This document shows positions 8,515-16,818 of a DNA stretch of 64,000 nucleotides, in pieces. Numbering within the stretch: the stretch's first letter is position 1; each line of letters opens with the position of its first letter. The DNA comes from Paenibacillus brasilensis (GTDB lineage Bacteria > Bacillota > Bacilli > Paenibacillales > Paenibacillaceae): NCBI RefSeq assembly GCF_009363115.1, contig NZ_CP045298.1, forward strand, positions 5,515,501-5,579,500, given 5' to 3'. Both the position numbers and the translations under genes were made by a program. Below the pieces are notes generated by a model. That model was not told the DNA's origin. It searched no databases and saw nothing but the letters and a program-made list of their open reading frames with translations.

Positions 8515-8540
8515 TACCGAACAGGTCAAAAAAAGTTGCG
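8515..8540 (-). promoter_or_regulatory. Putative autoregulated ECF promoter
   Basis: On the minus strand GCAACTTTT (AAC-type -35) is separated by 15 bases from CGGTAT (-10). This resembles the AAC...CGT architecture of Gram-positive ECF sigma promoters such as those read by SigW and SigX. It would give a leader of about 55 bases before the sigma gene. Confidence 0.5.
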
Positions 8541-8856
8541 CCCTCTGCGCAAATGATGAAACAGCATCATGGAACATTTGTTATTTTTTTACCCTATGTA
8601 CTGTCAACATTAACAGTGCTATCCCCGACAATACTCATTATCCCAAATGGACTTACCTATTGTACCACAAAATACCCGCCAGTAAAAAAGTCCAAAATCC
8701 CCACGATTTCCATCATTGCCTCCCTAACGCTGGCAACAGATTCAAATATACGACTTTTCAATTGATTTTATGTTTTTTCAAGATAAAGTAGATGGAGTGA
8801 CTGGTCTATTGAACCCGCTTTATTTTTGGACGCACGGTTTAAATAATCAGTCAAAA
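8541..8856. other. Non-coding stretch without recognised features
   Basis: Upstream of the ECF promoter and of the small RNA control region. It is AT-rich. Both strands carry only short frames without ribosome binding sites. I see no terminator, riboswitch or repeat. Confidence 0.5.
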
Positions 8857-8870
8857 AGAAAACGTTTTAA
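8857..8870. promoter_or_regulatory. cre-like operator 1 (upstream of the -35)
   Basis: AGAAAACGTTTTAA matches the CcpA consensus TGWAANCGNTNWCA at all but two fixed positions (first base and penultimate base). Its centre is 30 bases, about three helical turns, from cre-like operator 2. Confidence 0.45.
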
Positions 8871-8877
8871 AAAAACA

Positions 8878-8906
8878 TTGACAAAATGAAAACGTATACA
8901 TATAAT
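8878..8906 (+). promoter_or_regulatory. Perfect sigma-A promoter TTGACA-N17-TATAAT
   Basis: TTGACA at 8878-8883 and TATAAT at 8901-8906 with exactly 17 bases between them. This is the strongest promoter in the window and no protein gene starts close behind it. Predicted start of transcription is about 8913. Confidence 0.9.
8887..8900. promoter_or_regulatory. cre-like operator 2 (within the promoter spacer)
   Basis: TGAAAACGTATACA matches the CcpA consensus TGWAANCGNTNWCA at every fixed position except one (A instead of T at position 10). It fills the spacer between -35 and -10, where CcpA binding would block RNA polymerase, so catabolite repression is predicted. Confidence 0.6.
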
Positions 8907-8912
8907 AAAAGT

Positions 8913-9000
8913 ACAGTATGGTTTCTCTCCACTCCTATCCTACTCAGCTACTTCAGAAAAGTAGCTACCACCCGGGGCTTTGCCCGGGTGGTCTTTTTTT
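8913..9000 (+). ncRNA. Candidate small regulatory RNA, about 88 nt
   Basis: Transcript expected from the perfect promoter at 8878-8906 to the terminator at 8967-9000. Its 5' third (8918-8945) is unpaired and C/U-rich, with CTCTCC, ACTCC and ATCCTAC complementary to Shine-Dalgarno sequences. Hairpin 1 is a perfect 8-bp stem with a 5-base loop (8946-8966). Hairpin 2 is the terminator. No ribosome binding site precedes the only early ATG, so a peptide is unlikely. The layout resembles pyrimidine-rich, SD-pairing small RNAs of Firmicutes such as FsrA and the CcpA-repressed RsaI of Staphylococcus. Alternative: an attenuator leader for the methyltransferase gene at 9147. Confidence 0.65.
8967..9000 (+). 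terminator. Intrinsic terminator of the candidate small RNA
   Basis: Perfect 10-bp stem ACCACCCGGG / CCCGGGTGGT with a 6-base loop, followed by C and seven T. Confidence 0.92.
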
Positions 9001-9146
9001 GTTTTCAATTACTCCTCTTTAGAGTATTCAGTTGCCTCACATGTGGGTTGATAAACTCCGATTTTCAATAATTTACCAATTATTTGATTATTCTATTAAA
9101 ACACATTATTATATAATAAATTTTTTCAATGGGTAGGAGGCAAGAA

Positions 9147-9761
9147 ATGAATAATAACTGGAACAAGGCAATATATAAGATTTGGTCTCCAATTTATGAT
9201 AAGTTTTTCAATTCAGGTAGCTTCCTCAATTCTAGAAAGATCATATTTCAAGAAAAGTCATTTCATAGCGCGCAAAAAATACTTTTTGTAGGTGTAGGAA
9301 CTGGGGCAGATTTAGAATTGATAAATCACTACGGGCTGGATATTACTGCCATAGATTATTCACCTGAAATGCTTAACAAAGCAAAAAAGAAATTTACCAA
9401 TACCTCCATACAATTCTTAGAAATGGATGCTCAACAAATGAATTTTATGGATGAGCAATTTGATATAGTAGTAGGAAGTTTAATTCTCTCGGTAGTACCT
9501 GACGCAAATAAATGCTTCGATGAGATGGTGCGAGTTTTGAAAAAAGACGGGGAACTTATTATTTTCGATAAGTTTTCTCCTAAAGGAAAAAAGCCCTCAT
9601 TATTCAAAAAAACGCTAAGGCCCGTTATTAAGGTGTTAGGAACCGATATCGGGTTGAATTTTGAAGAACTGTATGAAAAACAAAAACTAAAATTGCGGAT
9701 CAAAGAGGATGTACCTATAATGTTCGACGGTATGTATAGAAAAGTCATAGTAACCAAGTAA
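9147..9761 (+). CDS. Class I SAM-dependent methyltransferase
   Basis: A 204-residue cytosolic methyltransferase of the UbiE/Methyltransf_11 type. Motif I is VGVGTGADLELI, followed by an acidic residue in ITAIDYSPEM and the motif II region FDIVVGSLILSVV. The substrate cannot be deduced. ATG at 9147 has AGGAGG 8 bases upstream; an in-frame ATG at 9129 overlaps that site. Base composition is clearly more AT-rich than the neighbouring aro/trp genes, suggesting transfer. It is one of few plus-strand genes and lies 147 bases downstream of the small RNA terminator. Confidence 0.82.
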   Translation: MNNNWNKAIYKIWSPIYDKFFNSGSFLNSRKIIFQEKSFHSAQKILFVGVGTGADLELINHYGLDITAIDYSPEMLNKAKKKFTNTSIQFLEMDAQQMNFMDEQFDIVVGSLILSVVPDANKCFDEMVRVLKKDGELIIFDKFSPKGKKPSLFKKTLRPVIKVLGTDIGLNFEELYEKQKLKLRIKEDVPIMFDGMYRKVIVTK

Positions 9762-9796
9762 CACCTAGAATGATTCCATTTGCTCTTTAAGCAACA

Positions 9797-9831
9797 AAAA
9801 AGCGAGCATAAGAGAACCTTCGCTCGCTTTA
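9797..9831 (-). terminator. Terminator downstream of tyrA (possibly bidirectional)
   Basis: AAAGCGAGC pairs with GCTCGCTTT across a 14-base loop. On the minus strand it is followed by a run of six T and ends the tyrA/trp transcript. On the plus strand it could also stop the methyltransferase transcript. Confidence 0.75.
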
Positions 9832-9955
9832 AATCTTTTCCTGCAACTTCACTCCCAGAAAGTGTGGTGCTTTTAAGGTGGTCCGTAGCGCAGAGGTTCA
9901 TTTGAATCTGGAAAGCGGAGCGGTCTCCTTAACGCACACCCACTTTCCCCAATCT

Positions 9956-11044
9956 TCACACCACTACTTTATAGCCCATCGAACCTAGCAGGCTCTTGGC
10001 ACGCTCCCAATCCTGCTCCTGCCGGAAGGAAAGCCGCATAATACCGGGGACGTCCTCCCGGCTCTCAATGATTTGCATATTGCTCAGGTTAATGCTGTGA
10101 TTTCCCAGCTCCATTGCAATCCTTCCGATAATACCGGGCGTATCCGGTACATCAATATACAGATCAAACGTTGAGACGATGACACCTTTGCGGCGCTCCG
10201 GCAGTTCACTGCGGAAATGCCCAGCCGTCAAAAACTCGTCAGCGATTCCCTCTCCGTCTTGTGTTCTCAGCAAATGGGTAAAACGCTCAATTTGCCCGTT
10301 CCATTCTTCCAACAGGCCTAGCAAAACATCACGATTACTTAGCAAAATGTCCCGCCACACAATCGGATCACTAGAAGCTATCCGCGTAATATCACGGAAC
10401 CCACCAGCAGCCAATGTCCGGTACAACGGATTTTCATCATTGTACTTTCGCACCTGATTTACCAGTGCGGCTGCAATAATGTGCGGAAGATGGCTAATCG
10501 CGCCGACAATATCATCGTGCATGTCAGGTTGGACGCGCACAACCTGAGCCCCTGTGTATTTTAAGAGCTGCTCCAGCGAGCCGTATGCTTCCTCGGGCAC
10601 ATCCTCAGCGGGGGAGAGTACATAATAAGCGTTCTCAAACAGCAACGCCGAAGCAGCCTTTACACCGGAACGCTCCGAGCCAGCCATCGGATGACCGCCG
10701 ATAAAATAAGCGTTACGCAAAGAAATTTCCGATGCTTTTTTGGCAATCGAGGATTTCGTGCTGCCTACATCAGTAATAATACAACCTGCTTTAAGCGGCA
10801 ACTGACTTAACAGCTCCAGATAATACTCCAGTAAACCAACAGGGACGCATAAAAAAATAAAATCGGCATCCTCTGCCGCCTCTGCAACCGAAAGAGTCGC
10901 GGTGTCCACGACACCACGGCTTAACATCGGTTCCATCAGTTCAGGGAGGTGAGCATGACCCACAACGGTGATGTCCGGCTTCCCTTTAAAACAAAGTGCG
11001 AGGGACCCACCAATCAGTCCCACGCCAAAAATGGCAATCTTCAT
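9956..11044 (-). CDS. tyrA: Prephenate dehydrogenase with C-terminal ACT domain
   Basis: Oxidatively decarboxylates prephenate to 4-hydroxyphenylpyruvate in tyrosine synthesis (NAD-dependent, cytosolic). The N-terminus carries the Rossmann motif GVGLIGGS. GGHPMAGSERSG is the substrate-binding signature, with the catalytic histidine in GAISHLPH. An ACT domain occupies about residues 285-362 (DLYIDVPDTPGIIGRIAMEL) and probably mediates tyrosine feedback. ATG at 11044 is preferred over an in-frame TTG at 11047. It is 26 bases behind hisC, as in B. subtilis. Confidence 0.95.
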   Translation of the reverse strand: MKIAIFGVGLIGGSLALCFKGKPDITVVGHAHLPELMEPMLSRGVVDTATLSVAEAAEDADFIFLCVPVGLLEYYLELLSQLPLKAGCIITDVGSTKSSIAKKASEISLRNAYFIGGHPMAGSERSGVKAASALLFENAYYVLSPAEDVPEEAYGSLEQLLKYTGAQVVRVQPDMHDDIVGAISHLPHIIAAALVNQVRKYNDENPLYRTLAAGGFRDITRIASSDPIVWRDILLSNRDVLLGLLEEWNGQIERFTHLLRTQDGEGIADEFLTAGHFRSELPERRKGVIVSTFDLYIDVPDTPGIIGRIAMELGNHSINLSNMQIIESREDVPGIMRLSFRQEQDWERAKSLLGSMGYKVVV

Positions 11045-11070
11045 CAATTATCAAATCCCATCTGCGGAAA

Positions 11071-12174
11071 TTATAGGCGTGCTTTCGCCGCTTCCGCCCC
11101 CAGGACCTGTTCCAGCGCACGGACAAACAACTCATTTTGCGGCTGCGATCCAATTGACACCCTAATATAAGTCGGATATTTATGATGACCAGCGCGAATG
11201 ATCACGCCTTTACGAAGCAATTCCTGAAATACCTCACCGGATGGACGACGCACATCCAGCATAATAAAGTTACCGTGTGCCGGAAAAGACTCCAACCCAA
11301 GACGCTTCAGCTCATTTTGCAAATAAGCTCTGCCCTCTGCGTTGCGATCCCGACATTCCCGAACAAATTCCTGGTCCTCCAAAGCCGCAATCGCCGCAGC
11401 CTGTGCTACCCGTGAAGTATTGAACGGCTCACGAACCTGATTGATCAAACGGATAGTGGACTCGGCTCCCATACCATATCCAATACGCAACGAAGCCAGA
11501 CCATAGATTTTGGAGAAGGTACGAAGTACAACCAAATTTTCATACGCTGACAACAAGCGGATGCCATCTGGATACGAGCGATCCGTCACAAACTCGGCAT
11601 AAGCTTCATCCAGCACAACCATCACATGCTTAGGCACCTGCTCCAAAAACGCAAGCAGCTCTGCTTCGGGTACAATCGTGCCTGTCGGATTATTCGGATT
11701 ACAAACCCAAATAATTTTTGTACGGTCATTGATTTGAGCCAGCATAGCATCCAAATCATGCACACCATCGCGCAAAGGCACCTCAACTGCAACCGCTCCC
11801 TCAATTTCCACGTTACTTTTGTATACGGAAAATGTCTGATCAGCCATGATGCTTTCTTCTCCGGGAAGAAGAAATGCACGTGCAATTAACGCAATAATTT
11901 CGTCAGAGCCACAGCCAAAAATAAACTGCTCCTCTTTCAAACCCGTCTGTTTGACCAGCGCCTGTGTCAAAGCTACCGCGCTTCCATCAGGATAGACACT
12001 AATGTTGGCAAATTCCTGTTGAATCGCCTGCAATACTTTGGGAGAACTGCCATACGGATTTTCATTTGAAGCGAGCTTGATTACTTCATCAAGTCCCAAC
12101 TCGCGTTTCACGTCTTCAATCGGTTTACCGGGCTGATATACTGGCAAATGTACAATATGCGGTTTAGGTTGCAT
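11071..12174 (-). CDS. hisC: Histidinol-phosphate / aromatic aminotransferase
   Basis: PLP-dependent class I/II aminotransferase of 367 residues. It converts imidazole acetol phosphate in histidine synthesis. In Bacillus the enzyme encoded at this position also transaminates tyrosine and phenylalanine precursors, which explains its place next to tyrA. The PLP lysine is in RTFSKIYGLASLRIG; other family motifs are LASNENPYG and VCNPNNPTG. ATG at 12174 follows GGAGG at 7 bases. Confidence 0.94.
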   Translation of the reverse strand: MQPKPHIVHLPVYQPGKPIEDVKRELGLDEVIKLASNENPYGSSPKVLQAIQQEFANISVYPDGSAVALTQALVKQTGLKEEQFIFGCGSDEIIALIARAFLLPGEESIMADQTFSVYKSNVEIEGAVAVEVPLRDGVHDLDAMLAQINDRTKIIWVCNPNNPTGTIVPEAELLAFLEQVPKHVMVVLDEAYAEFVTDRSYPDGIRLLSAYENLVVLRTFSKIYGLASLRIGYGMGAESTIRLINQVREPFNTSRVAQAAAIAALEDQEFVRECRDRNAEGRAYLQNELKRLGLESFPAHGNFIMLDVRRPSGEVFQELLRKGVIIRAGHHKYPTYIRVSIGSQPQNELFVRALEQVLGAEAAKARL

Positions 12175-12233
12175 GCCTCTACCTCCTCTATCCAATCAGA
12201 ACTGAATTTATTGCTCTCTATATTGACGCCAAA

Positions 12234-13040
12234 TTACTGCTTTAATTGTGCCACAAAATCGTGAATTTGCAAAAGCCCTTCTTCTCTGCGCGCAGAATCC
12301 TCCAGCAATGGAATAGCTTCCTCCACCTGACGCACAATGGCACTGCCGACCACAACTCCATCGCAAATGTCTGAAAACCGGACTACCTGTTCCCGAGTTG
12401 AAATACCAAAGCCGATCGCCACCGGAATGTCGGTATGCCGTTTGACCTGCGTGATAAAGCCCTCTATCCCTTCAAAAAAGGAAGCTCTCTCCCCGGTTAC
12501 ACCAAGCGAGGATACACAATATACAAATCCACGGGCATTACGGACAATCCGCTCGATCCGCTGCTCAGAAGTTGGAGCCACCAGCGGGATTAGATGCACC
12601 CCTACCTCTGCCGCCCGTGTTCCCAGTTCTTCCGCTTCCTCAAGCGGAAGGTCGGGAATAATCAGACCGCTGATACCGTGCTTCTGCAGGCCAGCAAAGA
12701 AAGCATCCATACCCATCTGTAAAACAGGATTGTAATACGTAAACAAAATAAAAGGCAGGCTTGAACCTGCCGCCCTAGCCAGAGAAGCTGTCTCCATACA
12801 GGTACGGATCGAGATTTGCCGTTTCAGCGCACGCTCAGACGCACGCTGAATGACAGGACCGTCAGCCAACGGGTCGGAATACGGAACACCTAGCTCCAAT
12901 ATATCGGCTCCGGCAGACTCCAGCTGCCGAATAATCTCCACCGTAGTCTCCACATCCGGATCGCCCACCGTCAGAAAAGGAATTAATGCCGTTTTGCCTT
13001 CATTTTTAAGGCGTTCAAACGCCTGATCAATTAAATTCAT
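12234..13040 (-). CDS. trpA: Tryptophan synthase alpha chain
   Basis: Cleaves indole-3-glycerol phosphate to indole, which is channelled to TrpB in the alpha2-beta2 complex. Catalytic Glu49 and Asp60 are both present in LELGVPYSDPLADG, at the same numbers as in the Salmonella enzyme. VAIGFGIS is the phosphate-binding loop. 268 residues, normal length. ATG overlaps the trpB stop by 4 bases. Confidence 0.97.
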   Translation of the reverse strand: MNLIDQAFERLKNEGKTALIPFLTVGDPDVETTVEIIRQLESAGADILELGVPYSDPLADGPVIQRASERALKRQISIRTCMETASLARAAGSSLPFILFTYYNPVLQMGMDAFFAGLQKHGISGLIIPDLPLEEAEELGTRAAEVGVHLIPLVAPTSEQRIERIVRNARGFVYCVSSLGVTGERASFFEGIEGFITQVKRHTDIPVAIGFGISTREQVVRFSDICDGVVVGSAIVRQVEEAIPLLEDSARREEGLLQIHDFVAQLKQ

Positions 13041-14233
13041 GACGGATTTCCTCCCAAATACTTGATAATGGAGTCCACATCTTTATCCCCGCGTCCAGAC
13101 AAGCAAATAACGATAATATCATCTGCCGTCAACGTAGGTGCCAGTTTGACGACCTGAGCAATTGCATGTGCCGACTCTAATGCAGGAAGTATGCCTTCCG
13201 TACGGCAGAGAAGCTGGAGTGCATCCAACGCTTCCTGATCGGTAATTGGAACATAGTTGGCCCGTTCAATATCTTTCAGATACGAATGCTCCGGTCCAAC
13301 GCCTGGATAATCCAGTCCGGCCGAGATGGAATGCGCAGGCTGCACTTGCCCGTATTCATCCTGAAGCAGATAACTCATGGAGCCCTGGAAGACCCCTTGT
13401 GTTCCCTTGCTCATCGTTGCCGCATGGAATTCTGTTTCTACACCTTTTCCAGCAGCTTCCACACCGATCAAAGCAACGCCCTCATCCTCAATAAAAGGAT
13501 AAAACATGCCGATGGCATTGCTTCCGCCACCAATCGCTGCTACGACGACATCCGGAAGTCTGCCTTCCTTTTCCAAAATCTGACGACGTGTTTCATCACC
13601 AATCACACGCTGGAAGTCCCGCACCATCATCGGATACGGATGGGGACCGACAGCCGAACCCAAAATATAGAAGGTATCATGGACATGACTCACCCAGTAA
13701 CGCAAGGCTTCATTCCCGGCGTCCTTCAGTGTACGTGTACCCGAGGTCACCGGAATGACCTCTGCACCCAAAAGCTGCATCCGGAATACGTTTAGCTGCT
13801 GACGCACAGTATCCTCTTCGCCCATGAACACCTTGCATTCCAATCCGAGCAACGCAGCCACGGTTGCTGTCGCGACACCATGCTGTCCCGCGCCTGTTTC
13901 GGCAATGACCTTCTGTTTGCCCATGCGTTTTGCCAGCAATCCCTGTGCCAATGCATTATTGATTTTGTGGGCCCCGGTATGATTCAAATCTTCGCGTTTC
14001 AAGTAAATTTTAGCCTCGCCCAGATACTTACTCAGACGCTCTGCATGATAAAGTGGTGTTTCCCGGCCAGAGTAGTCCTTTAGAAGTCCGTTCAACTCTG
14101 CTTTAAATTCCGGATCATCTGCGTACTTCCGGTAGGATTCCTCTAATTCAATCAGTGCGTTCATCAACGTTTCCGGTACGAAGCGTCCGCCAAATGTCCC
14201 AAAACGTCCGTTGCTATCAGGTAATTGTGTCAT
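13037..14233 (-). CDS. trpB: Tryptophan synthase beta chain
   Basis: PLP enzyme that joins indole and serine to give tryptophan. The Schiff-base lysine is in HTGAHKINNA, the phosphate loop is GGGSNAIG, and the C-terminal substrate motif is CLSGRGDKD. 398 residues. It overlaps trpA and trpF by 4 bases each (ATGA), indicating translational coupling. Confidence 0.97.
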   Translation of the reverse strand: MTQLPDSNGRFGTFGGRFVPETLMNALIELEESYRKYADDPEFKAELNGLLKDYSGRETPLYHAERLSKYLGEAKIYLKREDLNHTGAHKINNALAQGLLAKRMGKQKVIAETGAGQHGVATATVAALLGLECKVFMGEEDTVRQQLNVFRMQLLGAEVIPVTSGTRTLKDAGNEALRYWVSHVHDTFYILGSAVGPHPYPMMVRDFQRVIGDETRRQILEKEGRLPDVVVAAIGGGSNAIGMFYPFIEDEGVALIGVEAAGKGVETEFHAATMSKGTQGVFQGSMSYLLQDEYGQVQPAHSISAGLDYPGVGPEHSYLKDIERANYVPITDQEALDALQLLCRTEGILPALESAHAIAQVVKLAPTLTADDIIVICLSGRGDKDVDSIIKYLGGNPS

Positions 14234-14916
14234 GCCTGCTTCACCCTTTCTACGAATGCCGTGATTTTTGAAATGTCCTTGACTCCATCTGTCTCTACGC
14301 CGCTGGACACATCCAGCCCTTCGGGATGATACTCGGTAACCAGCTTTTCCGCATTATCAGCAGTCAGTCCGCCGGCTACAAACAAAGGAATTCCATGTTG
14401 ATGGGTCCAAGCCTGATAGGCAGGAATTCGATCCCATGCAAACGTTCTGCCAGAACCGCCACCATACAGGGGATCATATGTATCTAGCAGTAAAGCGTCA
14501 ATTGTACCTGCATAGGCTTCCAATTCGTCTGCCGGGCGTTCCGTCTGGCCCTTCCCCGTCGGCTGATGACTGTCTACAGACCAAGCTTTGAATACCTGCA
14601 CACCAAAACGCTCCCTGATCTCGCTACAGCGCTGCGGACTTTCCTGTCCATGCAGCTGAACGACATCCAATGGAGCTTGCTCCATCACGTCATTTAACAG
14701 CGCATCATCAGGATTCACAAATACACCCACGCTGCGCGGTCTGCTGCCCGGAGTCCATTCATCCAATACGCGAAGCAGCTCTCCAGCCTGAGCGCCGTCA
14801 ATCCGGCGCTTACTGTCGGCAAACACAAAACCTATATAATCGACCGGTAAGTTTATCATAGATTTTAGCACTTCAACGCTTTGAAGTCCACAAATTTTTA
14901 CGCCCGTTTTATTCAT
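14230..14916 (-). CDS. trpF: Phosphoribosylanthranilate isomerase
   Basis: Amadori rearrangement of N-(5-phosphoribosyl)anthranilate, fourth gene of the trp operon. A TIM barrel of 228 residues with KICGLQS (general-base Cys), VFADSKRRI, general-acid Asp in LLLDTYDP, and phosphate-binding FVAGGLTADN. It contains a somewhat long insert (about residues 110-130, PTGKGQTERPADELE) compared with compact relatives. Overlaps trpC by 4 bases. Confidence 0.95.
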   Translation of the reverse strand: MNKTGVKICGLQSVEVLKSMINLPVDYIGFVFADSKRRIDGAQAGELLRVLDEWTPGSRPRSVGVFVNPDDALLNDVMEQAPLDVVQLHGQESPQRCSEIRERFGVQVFKAWSVDSHQPTGKGQTERPADELEAYAGTIDALLLDTYDPLYGGGSGRTFAWDRIPAYQAWTHQHGIPLFVAGGLTADNAEKLVTEYHPEGLDVSSGVETDGVKDISKITAFVERVKQA

Positions 14917-15707
14917 GTTGTAACCCCGTCCATCAAATCCGCTACAGCTTGACCCACATCATTCTTACGCATCAGATGTTCTCCTACCAGAATACCGTGT
15001 GCCCCTACCGAATGCAGGTACTTTACATCTTCAGGCCCGGCTATGCCGCTTTCACTAATAAACGTAACTCCTTTAGGAATCAGTGCGATCAGATCTTCCG
15101 TCGTTTGGAGGCGGGTCTCGAACGTCCGCAAATTGCGATTATTGACCCCAATCAAGGTTGCTGTGCCCAAATCCAGCACCCCTTTAAGCTCCTCACTGTC
15201 ATGCACCTCCACCAATGCGTCCAGTCCCAGGTCTCTGGCAATCTGTAAAAACGATCCCAAAACACTTGTCTCCAGTATCGCTGCAATTAACAGCACCGCA
15301 TCGGCTCCCAGTAGACGAGCTTCATAAATTTGCCGTTCATCAATGATAAAATCCTTTCGCAACAACGGAATGTTCACTTGCTCACGAATTTGGTGCAAAT
15401 ATTCAGGGCTGCCCTGAAAATACGTCACATCTGTCAGTACAGAAATACAATCCGCTCCAGCTCCCTCATAGGCACGAGCAATGTCCACCGGATGGAAATC
15501 CGGTCGGATAAGCCCTTTGGACGGTGAAGCCTTTTTCACTTCAGCAATCAGCCCTAGCGGCCGGTTGCGACGCACGGCTATTGCGTCCTCAAATCCTCTT
15601 GTTGCAGGCAAATTGGATACCAGCCGTTCCACTTCACTGATATTAAAATGCTCCTTTAGCTGCTCCACTTCCTGTCGCTTCGTCACCACAATTTTATCAA
15701 GATACAT
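14913..15707 (-). CDS. trpC: Indole-3-glycerol phosphate synthase
   Basis: Closes the indole ring; TIM barrel of 264 residues. Signature LIAEVKKASPSKG carries catalytic Glu and Lys. LLRKDFIID supplies another catalytic Lys, IGVNNRNLRTF the Asn, and FISESGI the catalytic Glu. ATG at 15707 lies inside the end of trpD (11-base overlap). Confidence 0.97.
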   Translation of the reverse strand: MYLDKIVVTKRQEVEQLKEHFNISEVERLVSNLPATRGFEDAIAVRRNRPLGLIAEVKKASPSKGLIRPDFHPVDIARAYEGAGADCISVLTDVTYFQGSPEYLHQIREQVNIPLLRKDFIIDERQIYEARLLGADAVLLIAAILETSVLGSFLQIARDLGLDALVEVHDSEELKGVLDLGTATLIGVNNRNLRTFETRLQTTEDLIALIPKGVTFISESGIAGPEDVKYLHSVGAHGILVGEHLMRKNDVGQAVADLMDGVTT

Positions 15708-16743
15708 ATTGATATTCCCCCGTCGCCTGTATTAATTGATCCATCTTGGACAGTGCCAGCCCGGTGTCAATGGCTTCCGCCGCCCGTGCTACTCCATCCA
15801 CCAAGGTAGCTGCCGCGCCCGATACATAAATACACGCGCCAGCATTTGCTAATACGACGTCCCGGTAAGCGCCGCGCTCTCCGTTCAGAATCCGCCGTAT
15901 AATGTCGGCATTAACCTGCGCATCACCACCCAGTACCTGATCGAGATTATGCATCTGCAAGCCCAGGTCCGACGGCAGAAGCTCAAACGTGTGAACCTTG
16001 CCATCCTTCAGCTCAGAGACTCGCGTCGGAGCCGAAATACTAATTTCATCCAATCCGTCCAGACTGCTGACAACCATGGCCCGTTTGGAGCCGAGCTGAT
16101 TCAGCACCTCGGCAATCACTTCCGTTTTTCCAGCGTCATAAATGCCCAGCAGCTGTCGATCTGCACCAGCCGGATTCGTCAACGGACCTAGCATATTGAA
16201 CACTGTCCGCACTCCAAGCTCACGTCGCGGCGCAGCAGCATGCTTCATCGAAGGATGATATAGCTGCGCGAACAAAAAGCAGATGCCGATCCGTTCCAGA
16301 CATGACCGAGCCTGATCACTCGTCAGGTGAATGTTGACTCCCAAAGCTTCTAACACATCTGCACTCCCGGCGTGGCCGCTTGCAGAACGATTGCCATGCT
16401 TCGCCACCCGTACAGACACCGAAGCGGCAATGATAGCTGATACTGTAGAAATATTAAACTTGTGAATGCCTGAACCTCCAGTTCCGCATGTGTCCAGCAG
16501 ACGAGTTTCACCTTCTCCAGTCTGGACTGGACTAGCGTAACTGCGCATCGCCTCGGCAAATCCGGTGATTTCATCCACCGTCTCCCCTTTGATGCGCAGA
16601 GCTGTCAGCAGCCCGCCAATTTGCGCCTGTGTAGCACTCCCGCTCATAATCTGCTCCATTACGCTACGGGCCTCCGCACGCGAAAGATGCTGTCCCTCGA
16701 TAACCCGGCTTAATCCCACTTGCATCATGTTATGTCCTTCCAT
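15697..16743 (-). CDS. trpD: Anthranilate phosphoribosyltransferase
   Basis: Transfers phosphoribose from PRPP to anthranilate. The PRPP motif is DTCGTGGSG, with KHGNRSASG and a metal-binding DGLDEIS further on. 348 residues. ATG at 16743 follows GGAGG at 8 bases. No glutamine amidotransferase domain is fused to it and no trpG lies nearby. Confidence 0.96.
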   Translation of the reverse strand: MEGHNMMQVGLSRVIEGQHLSRAEARSVMEQIMSGSATQAQIGGLLTALRIKGETVDEITGFAEAMRSYASPVQTGEGETRLLDTCGTGGSGIHKFNISTVSAIIAASVSVRVAKHGNRSASGHAGSADVLEALGVNIHLTSDQARSCLERIGICFLFAQLYHPSMKHAAAPRRELGVRTVFNMLGPLTNPAGADRQLLGIYDAGKTEVIAEVLNQLGSKRAMVVSSLDGLDEISISAPTRVSELKDGKVHTFELLPSDLGLQMHNLDQVLGGDAQVNADIIRRILNGERGAYRDVVLANAGACIYVSGAAATLVDGVARAAEAIDTGLALSKMDQLIQATGEYQYVS

Positions 16744-16818
16744 CACCGTCTCCTCCTCTAAATCAGATTTTTGTGTATTCCGTCTCCCGCAATGAAGTAT
16801 TACCTGATCAATACTTAC

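Noticed and set aside
8550..8791. Plus-strand frames of 94-110 codons upstream of the sigma gene
   Set aside because: No ribosome binding site, low-complexity AT-rich composition, overlap with the ECF promoter.
8886..9071. 61-codon frame over the small RNA
   Set aside because: It starts upstream of the predicted transcription start, within the promoter, and runs through the terminator.
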